A stretch of DNA of 64,000 bases, from positions 62,001-126,000 of the forward strand of contig JAFGWM010000062.1 of the NCBI GenBank assembly GCA_016937155.1, written 5' to 3'. The translations under genes were made by a program, and so were the position numbers. The DNA is from Deltaproteobacteria bacterium (GTDB lineage Bacteria; Myxococcota_A; Polyangia; HGW-17). Of this stretch, positions 26,642 through 35,353 are shown piece after piece (the first letter of the stretch is position 1; each line of letters begins with the position of its first letter). A model generated the notes under the pieces. It was not told the origin of the DNA, ran no database searches, and saw nothing but the letters and a program-made list of their open reading frames with translations.

Positions 26642-27613
26642 ATGAGTAAAAGTTCTGTAAACAGTGCAGGAACAACACCAGATGGATTTCTTTCAAGAAT
26701 AACAAAATTCTATCGAAGAACTCAGAAAATAATTGTTTTTTTTGTTCTTTTTCCAACGATTTTTACTACTGCAGTGGGTATTTTGGGCCTTGTGCTGTAT
26801 GATGGCTCCAAGGATATTATTTTTGGTGTTCTTACTATAAGTTTCATGGCAGCTGTGCTCAGCGGCAGTATTTTGGCTGTTGTTTTTACGTCAAAGGCAT
26901 CTGAAAGCGCCAGCAGACAGACAGCATTTCTGGCAAATATAACCCATGATCTTCGTTCTCCCCTTACTGCTATCAAAATGTTTGCACAGACACTGAAGGA
27001 TGAAAGAGTTGATGAAGATGGGAAAAAACTGTGTGTTGAGGAGATTCTGAAAGCCAGTGAACGTCTGGAGTATCTGGTTCAGCAGATTCTTCAATGGAGA
27101 AGAATAGTTTCAGGTCGTGAGCATGCGGTTCTTTCAATAACAAATCCCAATGATACTGTTTTAAGAGCTGTAGAATTTTTTGGTACAATACATCCTGACT
27201 ATGAGGAATATATAAAATATAATCTTACTGGAGAAAAAATTTCTGCTAACATTGATAGCCAGATGATGACCAGAGCGTTGTTGAATCTGATTGATAATGC
27301 CTATAAGTATTCCTTTGATAAATCACGTGAAATCACTATTTCAACATATATAAAAAACCCCGTTGGCAAAAATAGTTCATGGTTTGTGTATGAAGTCAGG
27401 GATAATGGTATAGGTATCAGTAGAGAAAATATTGAGAAAATATTCGATGTTTTTTACCGTGTGGATTATAAGCTCAAGGGTAAGTCAGGTACTGGTCTTG
27501 GTTTGAGCATTGTTAAATCCATAGTTCAGTCTCATAAAGGTGAACTTGAACTTGATTCTGAACTTGATGCCGGAAGTCGATTCATAATAAAGATTCCCCT
27601 GGATAAGATCTAA
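26642..27613 (+). CDS. Membrane sensor histidine kinase
   Basis: 323 residues. Two TM segments (~30-52 and ~61-83) are separated by only a few residues, so there is almost no periplasmic sensor domain. The H-box is FLANITHDLRSPLTAI with H102, then the N-box (LLNLIDNAYKYS), G1 (VRDNGIGIS), F-box (FDVFYRVD) and G2 (GKSGTGLGLSIV). With so short a loop it would sense a membrane state or a partner, possibly the single-TM protein just upstream. The regulator gene starts 21 bp after its stop, so the two form a standard pair. Confidence 0.95.
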   Translation: MSKSSVNSAGTTPDGFLSRITKFYRRTQKIIVFFVLFPTIFTTAVGILGLVLYDGSKDIIFGVLTISFMAAVLSGSILAVVFTSKASESASRQTAFLANITHDLRSPLTAIKMFAQTLKDERVDEDGKKLCVEEILKASERLEYLVQQILQWRRIVSGREHAVLSITNPNDTVLRAVEFFGTIHPDYEEYIKYNLTGEKISANIDSQMMTRALLNLIDNAYKYSFDKSREITISTYIKNPVGKNSSWFVYEVRDNGIGISRENIEKIFDVFYRVDYKLKGKSGTGLGLSIVKSIVQSHKGELELDSELDAGSRFIIKIPLDKI

Positions 27614-27634
27614 AAACAGGGAAGTGGAGATATT

Positions 27635-28315
27635 GTGGTGGAAAAGGACATACAAATACTGCTGGTTGAAGATGAACCGTCATTGCTGGCCGGGTTGCTG
27701 TTGAATCTTCAACTTGAAGGATACAAAGTTACAGCTGCTCCAAATGGACAGCTTGCACTCAGTCAGTTGAAAAAACAAAAATTCGATCTTATCATCCTTG
27801 ATCTTATGCTCCCGGATTTGAATGGAATGGAAATTCTCACAAAAATCAGAGAAAAGGGTAATTTTACTCCCGTTCTGATACTAAGTGCTATGGATGAGGT
27901 GGAAACAAAGGTTGAAGGTCTGACTCTTGGTGCTGATGACTATATGACAAAACCTTTTGAATTAAAGGAACTGTATGCAAGGGTACATGCAATACTGAGA
28001 AGACACAATGGTGATATCCGGGTTATTTCTTTTGGCGATGTAAAGGTTTTTACTGAGGAAAGAAGGGTTGAGAAAAACGGAAAAACTGTTCATCTCACTC
28101 CACTTGAGTATGATCTTCTTGTGTTTTTTATAAAAAATCCCAACAGAGCATTTTCCAGAGAAGCTATACTGGACAATAACTGGCCTCCAGGATCTGATGC
28201 AACTGTCCGCACAGTGGATAATTTTATTGTAACCTTAAGAAAGAAAGTCGATGATCATCGAAGACCCAGACATTTTATTACTGTAAGAGGATTGGGATAC
28301 AGATTTACTTCCTGA
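27635..28315 (+). CDS. OmpR/PhoB-family response regulator
   Basis: 226 residues. The receiver domain (~5-120) has the E12/D13 acidic pair, phosphoacceptor D56 in LIILDLMLPD, and Lys in YMTKPFELKEL. A winged-helix DNA-binding domain follows (~130-225, with HLTPLEYDLLVFFIKN, NNWPPG and TVDNFIVTLRKKV). The start is GTG at 27635 or 27638; TGGAGA lies 4 or 7 nt upstream respectively, so the second GTG is equally plausible. It is the partner of the kinase 21 bp upstream. The last 11 bp overlap the 3' end of the opposing protease gene. Confidence 0.96.
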   Translation: MVEKDIQILLVEDEPSLLAGLLLNLQLEGYKVTAAPNGQLALSQLKKQKFDLIILDLMLPDLNGMEILTKIREKGNFTPVLILSAMDEVETKVEGLTLGADDYMTKPFELKELYARVHAILRRHNGDIRVISFGDVKVFTEERRVEKNGKTVHLTPLEYDLLVFFIKNPNRAFSREAILDNNWPPGSDATVRTVDNFIVTLRKKVDDHRRPRHFITVRGLGYRFTS

Positions 28316-29711
28316 ATTTTCTTCTGATAACTGCAACTGTTCCGAGAAAAACAAAAAGATAAAGAGGGTACGAGGTAGGGCGGTTGTTTCCTGAAGATGT
28401 GCATCCCAGAAGATGATCTCGGGCTGTACTTACTATAAATACTTCTCCACTGCCCTTTGCACAGTAAAATTTATTTTCCTGTTCCCCTGATGGAAGGCAT
28501 ACCATTCCAGGAGCGCAGGAACTGGTAAGAGGAAGGCACTCACTGGAACAGAAACTCCCTGCGCTTCCTTCGACACAGAGTGATAAATTACAACTGTTTT
28601 CATTGGAACAGATATCTCCAACTCCAGCCTTACCATCGGTACATGTGGAAGTTTCACTGCAGTCAGGATCCACTGTAACGGTGATTGAGAATGTTGTGCT
28701 GTTATCATTTTCGTCTGCAGCGGTTGCCTTAAGGGTATGTCGACCTGGAGTCATGGAACTTAATTTCCAGGAAAGATATGGGTATGTTCTGAGACCCTTT
28801 GATTCATTATCTACAAATAATTCCACATATCTTCCAATACCACGTTTATCACCAGTGGTAAGGTTTACAGTGAACTGAATTGGAACTCTGGCACCGTTTC
28901 CAGGATAAAGAAAATCCACCCAGGGTTTTTCTTTATCCGGTTCAAAACCAAGATTTTCTCCGAGCATATCAAATGAATCCTGAGTTGAAGAACCATCACA
29001 TGAGGTTCCATCCGGAACTGTTCCTGCCTGCCAGTATGGATCAGTTGTTACATAAGGATTCATTATAGCTGAAGTGTTATCCACATGATTCAGTCCGAGG
29101 TTGTGTCCGCTTTCATGAGTAATGGTTGTTGCAATATCATCAAGTGACGGCAAATCATCACTGAAAGTGAAAGCGACATCTCTGGAGGATGAGTTTCTGC
29201 AGTCCAGAGGGCTTACACCTACCATTCCACCGGGATATGCAGTGATAAGACTAGCTGAGCCACCAACCATCATCATGGTATAGTCTGTTCCAGGTTCAGG
29301 CCTGACATTTGTTACCAGTACGTTGAATGGTGCGAAATAATGTCTAACCATCCCTGTAAGAGCATCAATCACACTTTGTCGGTCAGAAAGAGGTGCCTTA
29401 AGGTGAGGTTCATGATTGAAAGGAGGTATCGTGACACTGGCATAATCAGGTATCCAGCTTTTATTGTTTTCGGGATCATCAAATCCGTCATTGATGATCT
29501 CAGCTCCTTCGAAGTTAAGGAATATAACCTGTGTTTCTCCATCACTTTTATAATTCATTTCGCATTCCAGTTCACGGAGAGGATGAATATATACGCGGTT
29601 ACATTCTGGGTGATTTTCAATTGATTCCCCAGGAGGGAGATAACAACTGGTTCCCCAACTGTAGTTTGGAAGGAATATTAATGCCGTAAAAAAGATAATA
29701 AATTTTTTCAT
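28305..29711 (-). CDS. Secreted metzincin-type metalloprotease with C-terminal membrane tail
   Basis: 468 residues from ATG 29711, which gives a proper signal peptide (MKKFIIFFTALIFLPNYSWG); the upstream GTG-type start at 29744 does not. The zinc site HESGHNLGLNH (H199-H209) fits the metzincin HExxHxxGxxH pattern. An Ig-like beta-sandwich (~270-365, ending SITVTVDPDC) and a Cys-rich region (~365-440) follow. The C-terminus has a Cys (LLGCTSSG), a TM (PLYLFVFLGTVAVI) and RRK, resembling the MYXO-CTERM surface-sorting tail. It is probably an exported, surface-anchored protease. Its 3' end overlaps the regulator gene by 11 bp. Confidence 0.85.
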   Translation of the reverse strand: MKKFIIFFTALIFLPNYSWGTSCYLPPGESIENHPECNRVYIHPLRELECEMNYKSDGETQVIFLNFEGAEIINDGFDDPENNKSWIPDYASVTIPPFNHEPHLKAPLSDRQSVIDALTGMVRHYFAPFNVLVTNVRPEPGTDYTMMMVGGSASLITAYPGGMVGVSPLDCRNSSSRDVAFTFSDDLPSLDDIATTITHESGHNLGLNHVDNTSAIMNPYVTTDPYWQAGTVPDGTSCDGSSTQDSFDMLGENLGFEPDKEKPWVDFLYPGNGARVPIQFTVNLTTGDKRGIGRYVELFVDNESKGLRTYPYLSWKLSSMTPGRHTLKATAADENDNSTTFSITVTVDPDCSETSTCTDGKAGVGDICSNENSCNLSLCVEGSAGSFCSSECLPLTSSCAPGMVCLPSGEQENKFYCAKGSGEVFIVSTARDHLLGCTSSGNNRPTSYPLYLFVFLGTVAVIRRKFRK

Positions 29712-29752
29712 AAAACACCCGTGGTAATATGGTGGATACAACAAAACACAGC

Positions 29753-29809
29753 ATAAAATTTACCCACTTTTTAATGGTTTTCAAGGGAAGTGTTTCAGGT
29801 AAATTTTAT
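29753..29809. other. 12-bp perfect inverted repeat forming a long stem-loop
   Basis: ATAAAATTTACC (29753-29764) and GGTAAATTTTAT (29798-29809) are exact reverse complements. Immediately inside, CACTT (29765-29769) and AAGTG (29788-29792) add five more pairs across a 5-nt bulge. It lies between the STAS gene stop and the protease start, both on the minus strand, so it could end the STAS/TPR transcript or act as an operator for the protease. The U-rich outer end of the 3' arm suits a terminator. Confidence 0.55.
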
Positions 29810-29828
29810 AACCAGATATTATCTTTGA

Positions 29829-30725
29829 TTACATGAGTTTAAAGAGAACAACCACCAGAATAATTATCACAACGAGGAATAAAAGAGAAACCATCCCCAA
29901 AAGAAGAGTCTGCTGTTTCCCCTGAGTCGAGGATGAATTTTCCTTTCCGGAACCGTTTTTTTGTCCCATTGCATGATCCTGAGAGGGAAATGAAGGGAGG
30001 GAACTGAATGTTCCTGATTTAGAGTCTCTGGTTCCCGGAAGTGAAGGAAGTGATGAACTGGGAAGCGAAGGAAGTGATGAGCTGGGAAGTGATCCTGGAA
30101 GAGAAGACATAAGTGATGGCTGACTGTTTTTGCTTCTTATGGTTCTTTCACGTGTTTTAACTTTTTTATCACTTGTGAGGGTGCTTTCAACATTGAGCAT
30201 TTCCTCCCATCCTTCTGGAAGTCCTTCAGGTAAGGGTCCAAGATTGGAATTCTGTAGAAATGCAAAATAACTTTCCTCCATATCATCAAATTCCATTACA
30301 CCATCACAGTCATCGCAGCGGGAAATCGGCGCAGAAGGTGTTTCCACATTCTTCATTGTACTTGATTCAATAAGAAGTACTTTTTCCTTGTCACAGTTTG
30401 CACAGTAATAAGGAGCATAAAAACTCTGAATGAGGCTTTTTGATATGAAATTACTCACAAGATTTATCTGTGCTACAATCGCTGGAGAACACTCAAGCAA
30501 AACAACCTTGGCACCCTTGCTTTCAATTTTTGTAAGCCAGTTTACCCAGTCACGTACACCACAGGAATTTATTCTTTCAACATTTGAAAGATTTAAAAGA
30601 ACCGTTCCGGTACCTACACGTTCTCCAATTTCTTCAAGATTATTATCTTCATCAATAATTCCAATGATGTTTATATAGGTAATTTTATCTTTTATTTTCA
30701 AGGTGTAGTTAAATTTTTGATCCAT
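29829..30725 (-). CDS. STAS domain, zinc-ribbon, tail-anchored protein
   Basis: 298 residues. The N-terminal ~105 look like a STAS/anti-anti-sigma fold (IINIIGIIDEDNNLEEI-like strand-helix order, then LLNLSNVERINSCGVRDW), keeping S54 where anti-anti-sigma proteins are phosphorylated. Two CxxC pairs (C108/C111 and C137/C140) form a likely zinc ribbon. A low-complexity stretch of SLPSLP-type repeats (~205-245) links to one C-terminal TM (~274-297), so the protein is probably tail-anchored with the STAS domain in the cytoplasm. I know no named family with this exact layout. It follows the TPR gene by 208 bp; a small hairpin lies in that gap. Confidence 0.7.
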   Translation of the reverse strand: MDQKFNYTLKIKDKITYINIIGIIDEDNNLEEIGERVGTGTVLLNLSNVERINSCGVRDWVNWLTKIESKGAKVVLLECSPAIVAQINLVSNFISKSLIQSFYAPYYCANCDKEKVLLIESSTMKNVETPSAPISRCDDCDGVMEFDDMEESYFAFLQNSNLGPLPEGLPEGWEEMLNVESTLTSDKKVKTRERTIRSKNSQPSLMSSLPGSLPSSSLPSLPSSSLPSLPGTRDSKSGTFSSLPSFPSQDHAMGQKNGSGKENSSSTQGKQQTLLLGMVSLLFLVVIIILVVVLFKLM

Positions 30726-30764
30726 TTTATTCTTTTTCTCGCACCAAATTAGTTAGAGGAAAAT

Positions 30765-30782
30765 AGTCTGAACCATCAGACT
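30765..30782 (-). terminator. Small hairpin between TPR and STAS genes
   Basis: AGTCTGA (30765-30771) and TCAGACT (30776-30782) form a perfect 7-bp stem with a 4-nt loop. On the minus strand it is followed by ATTTTCC, a weak U-tract. It may reduce read-through from the TPR gene into the STAS gene. Apart from it, the 208-bp gap (30726-30933) holds nothing I recognise. Confidence 0.35.
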
Positions 30783-30933
30783 TCTACCGATAATTACCGG
30801 TTATACATGGAAAATGCAAACTGTCTTTAGTTCAAACATGTTTTTATTTTCTTAGAACCCATCCCGAATGTAATACACCCATTCAGGGGCTTGTGTCAAA
30901 TACTTGATTGCCTCAGGCAGGAATACTTTTTTT

Positions 30934-33900
30934 CTAATTTCCATAGTAAGTATCCCATCTTGATGATAAAAATTCTTTTGTAATATCTTCAGTTCTGGGC
31001 GCAGTAGCAAAATTAGTAAGTAAATTATCACTGGTGGCTGTGTGTTTGGAAGACAGCCAGGAATTACCCTGAAATACTGAAGCAATATCTCCACTGAGAA
31101 GCAATCCGACTCTGTCAAGTGATAACTCAACGTTGCTCATCCACTTTTTCAGGTCCAGAGTCTGGAATATGTCAACGCTACTGGCACTTACCCGCTCAAC
31201 TGCCTTTTGTTCCTGTCTTCCCAGAGATTCAAGGAATTTTTTAACAGTATCATCCCTCTCTTCCGGGGGCATACCGAGTCCGTACATTAGATTTCTTATT
31301 TCTGCCCTCTGGGTGGAGGTCATCTGGAAGAACATTGAATATCCACTTCTGGCAGATTCAAGAGCCCGGGCAAGAATGTATCGTATTGTTGAAATAGGAA
31401 AATCAAAAATTTCCGGTTTTACAACTACCTGATATTCATTATTTTCAACAATCACAAGAACCGGCCGTGTTTTAAGATCTGCAACCCAGAGTTTTCCTTC
31501 AGCTCCCAGAGTAGCTTCTACTTCCTCCCACCCCAGAAGTTCGGGACCTCTTGCCAGTCTTGCCTCTGATAGAGCTGGATCAAGTGGTTTGAAAATAAGT
31601 TCTATCCCTGTTTTTATAGCGAACCACATCTGAGCTTCATGCCCTGTGGGATCCTTTATTCCAATTTTCCTTCTGAACTCATCAGAGGACATAACACCGG
31701 ATTTAAGGAGAGGATGGGGAAACACTCCGGTTACTGACCCGGAATCCAGAACACTGCGAACCTGAGAAATTCTTTTACTTCTGTTTGTTCTCTCAGGAAT
31801 AACTCTGCTCATCACTTCAAGAAATGCCGGATCATCCCACATTGAGTCCAGTAGTTGTTCCAGATACTTCATAGCAGTGGCTGTATCATTTGATGCAATT
31901 GCCATATCCGCAAGAACTTTTCTTGCAGTAGTGCTTTCACTGGAGATGGATTCAAGTTCTTCCAGAGCACCATTTGTATTTCCTGCCATTATTGCAAGCA
32001 AACCTCTATGGAGTGCAAGAAATGAAGTTTCAGAATCATTTTTTGGATTAACTTTTCTGATTGAGGTTACAGCTCTTGCGAGATCACCTCTTTTAACCAT
32101 TGTATTGAGTATAATACAGCAGTCTCTTGTGGAAAGTTCTTCAAATTTTATCTGTGAAAGTAATTCATCGACTTTCCGTGTTTCGCCGGCTTCACTTTTC
32201 AACTGAATTGCCAGAGCGAGGTACTTCATTCTGGAGGAACTCTTGTCTCTTGTGGAAAGAGTAAGTAGTCTGTCTGTTGTTACAATCGCTTCTCGTAACT
32301 GGTTTGCTGCAAAAAGTTCGCTGGCCAGTTCATAAAGACAGTCAAGATCGTTTGGATAAATCTGAAGAAGTTTTCTCAGGATTCCCATCGCATCACGACC
32401 ACGGTCCAGTTTTTCCGAATAAAATGATACCATTTTGAGCATATCTACAGGATTTTTCTGTGACATGCATTTTTCCGAATACTCTTTCCAGCGGGTGAAA
32501 GAAGCCTCTTCTTCTCCAACCAGAAGTAGCAGTTCTGTTTCTCCGGTTACAGCATCAATAAGACAAGGAGCAAGGCTCCCTGCTTCTCTGTACAGGTCGA
32601 GTGCCGCCAGATTATTTCCAGCATTCTGACTATATTTAGCTTTGGCTATAGCGATCATCGCCATAGCTCCGGGATTATCAAAATCCTGATAGACTGCTTC
32701 AATTTCATCAAGAAAAATACTGAATTCATCGTGATCTTCATAATCAGTACTAAGATCCAAAAGTGCATGCAGCGGAGTCAGATTATCCTTGTCAAGCTGG
32801 ATAGCTGTAATAAAACTTCCGGCAGCTTCATGTTTTTCATCATTTTTTAGAAATACAAGCCCCCGTTTGTAATTGAGTTTAGCTCTTTCCTCAGAAGTTC
32901 CTTCAGTAAGTGCTTTGGGACCCAGGCTGGATGCAATTTCACCAGCTTTTTCCCAGTTTTCATCATTGAAGTAGATTGAAAACAGTGCTCTCAGAGCTCC
33001 CGGACTGTCTGGCCTTAATGCGAGAGCTGCTTCAAAATATCTTTCAGCCTGCTCGCGTCTTTCCAGCCGGTTAATAAGAATTTCACCCATCTGAGTATAA
33101 ATACCAGCTTTTTCCTTGGGATCATCCCATATTGAAGCTTCCATTTTAAGTGTATTGAGAACACCCTTCCAGTTTTCTTTTCTTACGTATATTTCCCGTA
33201 TTCCATGAAGAGCAGGAAGCGATGTAGGACATGCATCAATGGCAAGTTTGTAATATCTGAGAGCTTCATCTATTTTATCAAACTGAGTCTCCAGTATGGA
33301 ACCATACTTAAAGTACAATCCAGCCTTGATATTGATATCATCATTTGCTTCCATTGATAGTCTGAGAACCTGAAGATATTCATCCCAGTTTTCATTTGTT
33401 TCATTAATTCTTCCCAGTGCTTCCAGAGCAATTCTGTTGCCTGAATTTATATTGAGAACTTCAGTATAACATTTGGCAGATTTTTCAATATTCTCAAGAG
33501 CATCTTCATAAAGTCTTGCAAGTCTCAGATACAGGTCAGTTTTCATTAAAGATTGCTCAGACATTTTTGCTTTTATTTCAAGTAGAACTGCAAGTTTTTC
33601 CCAGTCTTTTCCTGCATCATATTCCAGAATGTAGTCGTCAATCCTGCCTTCAATACCTTTAAACCATTCAGGATCGGGGTCAGGATGATTGAGTAGCAAC
33701 TGGATCAATTCATCATCTGTCGATGCAGGTATTGTTCCTCCGTTTTCCAGGAATTTTCCCATATATTTGCTGGATATGGCTGGTAAAGCATCACTGGTCC
33801 AGTCAGCAAGGAGAGAATAAACAGCTCTCCTGGTAACTGGGTTTTTTGCGAGACGTGCTACCTCTTCACCATTTATTACGGCCTTTTCCAGTAGCTGTCT

Positions 33901-35265
33901 CTCTCTGTTCCAGAAAAGTAAAACCATATTATAAAAAATGGGACTGATGTTTTCAATTGGTGACAGGGATTTTTCAGCTTCTCCCCAGAGACCTGTTCCC
34001 GCAAAATAAATACTGGAAATCAGTTTCATTACTGACTGAGGGACATAGGGGTTTGGTGATTTGTAAAGTTCTGAAAGATCCTCCCATTTTCCTAAAATGA
34101 CTGAAAGTCTGGTTTTTGCAAAAATATCTTGTGGTGCAAGCAGATTCCAGGCTTTTGAATAGCTTTTAATCCTGAGTTCAGCTAAAAGGGCAGCTGCACT
34201 TTTCAGCATATCATCATCTGTGGTTGTTGCCATTTCCACAATTTCTCCAAAAGCTCTGCGGTTTAAAAGCATCCGTAAAAGTCCACGTCTGGCAATGTGT
34301 GGTCTTGCTTTTAGTTCATAAGCAATCCGGTAAAATTCTTCAGCTTCTCTGAATCGTTTAAGTCTGAATTCAAGGATTAATGCTGCTCTAAGTATAGCAG
34401 CTCCCTTAATTTCATCACTCAGGGCTGTCTGGTACATTTTATGATAAAGTCTTGCAAGGATCACATCCTCTCCTTTGGATGAAGCAAGATGAATTGCACT
34501 TCTAAGAGCAAGAGGTTTTGCCCAGTTTGTCCTTTCGGTAAGCGTCATCAGTTGTTCAATAGCCATTTCCTCTTCACCGGTAATTGCATACTGATACATC
34601 ACAGAATCCTTAAAATCCTGTTCCCCGCAATTACCGTAAAGAGTCATTTCAGATGCAAGAAATGGTGTATTGTTCTGGTGTGCCCTGTATGTGTATTCTA
34701 TTTTCATAAGGGTTTCAAGAGCATCACTTTTATTCAGATGTTTTCGCCCCTCAAGCCAGTTTTCAGCGGTATCCCCGGTAAGCATTGCCATCATGAATCT
34801 TGATTCTATGATACCACCACCTTCAGAAAGCTGGAGAGCCTCTTTATATTTTTCACTTATGAGTTTTGCAAAGAACAGTTCCTGATTGAGATCCTGACAG
34901 TCACCTGCCTCAATTACCAGTTCAGCTCTCTCGGGTTTTCCAAAAAGAAAAAGCCATATCTGAGTCCAGAGATGAATTTCATTGTCGTCCATCTTTCCAA
35001 AATCAAAAGATACTTCGTTAAAAAGAGTTGTAAGTTGAGCAACATCATCGTTTTCAGCATATGAAATTATTTTGAATTCTCTGGATTCATGACCAGTTGA
35101 ATTATCCGGAATATCAAGAAGTACTCTGGTATCTCCGGTGAGGTGCCACACAAGAAAAGCAAGAAGGGTTTTCTCCTGAGGGGAAAGATGCTCCAGATTT
35201 GAGTACAGTATTTCCGAAAGATGTAATAGCTCCACCACGGAGTCTTTGCTGTTTAAATTTTTCAT
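30934..35265 (-). CDS. Giant TPR-repeat protein
   Basis: 1443 residues from ATG 35265, where AGAAGAG is 8 nt upstream; a GTG at 35274 is the longer option. There is no signal peptide or TM. Most of it is helical with many TPR-like pairs (for example LYLRLARLYEDALENIEKSA and AERYFEAALALRPDSPGALR), densest at ~560-1010. The last ~280 residues are different: after DEFRRKIGIKD there is a mixed domain (KLWVADLKTRPVLVIVENNE, STIRYILARALESARSGYSM) that I do not recognise. It is likely a cytoplasmic scaffold. Large TPR proteins occur in myxobacterial motility and secretion machines, but I cannot assign this one. It lies 88 bp behind the HAMP kinase gene on the same strand. Confidence 0.75.
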   Translation of the reverse strand: MKNLNSKDSVVELLHLSEILYSNLEHLSPQEKTLLAFLVWHLTGDTRVLLDIPDNSTGHESREFKIISYAENDDVAQLTTLFNEVSFDFGKMDDNEIHLWTQIWLFLFGKPERAELVIEAGDCQDLNQELFFAKLISEKYKEALQLSEGGGIIESRFMMAMLTGDTAENWLEGRKHLNKSDALETLMKIEYTYRAHQNNTPFLASEMTLYGNCGEQDFKDSVMYQYAITGEEEMAIEQLMTLTERTNWAKPLALRSAIHLASSKGEDVILARLYHKMYQTALSDEIKGAAILRAALILEFRLKRFREAEEFYRIAYELKARPHIARRGLLRMLLNRRAFGEIVEMATTTDDDMLKSAAALLAELRIKSYSKAWNLLAPQDIFAKTRLSVILGKWEDLSELYKSPNPYVPQSVMKLISSIYFAGTGLWGEAEKSLSPIENISPIFYNMVLLFWNRERQLLEKAVINGEEVARLAKNPVTRRAVYSLLADWTSDALPAISSKYMGKFLENGGTIPASTDDELIQLLLNHPDPDPEWFKGIEGRIDDYILEYDAGKDWEKLAVLLEIKAKMSEQSLMKTDLYLRLARLYEDALENIEKSAKCYTEVLNINSGNRIALEALGRINETNENWDEYLQVLRLSMEANDDINIKAGLYFKYGSILETQFDKIDEALRYYKLAIDACPTSLPALHGIREIYVRKENWKGVLNTLKMEASIWDDPKEKAGIYTQMGEILINRLERREQAERYFEAALALRPDSPGALRALFSIYFNDENWEKAGEIASSLGPKALTEGTSEERAKLNYKRGLVFLKNDEKHEAAGSFITAIQLDKDNLTPLHALLDLSTDYEDHDEFSIFLDEIEAVYQDFDNPGAMAMIAIAKAKYSQNAGNNLAALDLYREAGSLAPCLIDAVTGETELLLLVGEEEASFTRWKEYSEKCMSQKNPVDMLKMVSFYSEKLDRGRDAMGILRKLLQIYPNDLDCLYELASELFAANQLREAIVTTDRLLTLSTRDKSSSRMKYLALAIQLKSEAGETRKVDELLSQIKFEELSTRDCCIILNTMVKRGDLARAVTSIRKVNPKNDSETSFLALHRGLLAIMAGNTNGALEELESISSESTTARKVLADMAIASNDTATAMKYLEQLLDSMWDDPAFLEVMSRVIPERTNRSKRISQVRSVLDSGSVTGVFPHPLLKSGVMSSDEFRRKIGIKDPTGHEAQMWFAIKTGIELIFKPLDPALSEARLARGPELLGWEEVEATLGAEGKLWVADLKTRPVLVIVENNEYQVVVKPEIFDFPISTIRYILARALESARSGYSMFFQMTSTQRAEIRNLMYGLGMPPEERDDTVKKFLESLGRQEQKAVERVSASSVDIFQTLDLKKWMSNVELSLDRVGLLLSGDIASVFQGNSWLSSKHTATSDNLLTNFATAPRTEDITKEFLSSRWDTYYGN

Positions 35266-35353
35266 TGGCAACACTCTTCTCTGATTAAAAGTATTCTGCT
35301 TGAGCCCAGTATATTACATCTAACAGGAATTGTGTTTAAGATTTTTTTTCCTG

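Noticed and set aside
30844-30946. 30-residue open frame starting inside the end of the TPR gene (minus strand)
   Set aside because: It overlaps the TPR stop, has no ribosome site of its own and no recognisable pattern. It is too short to support.
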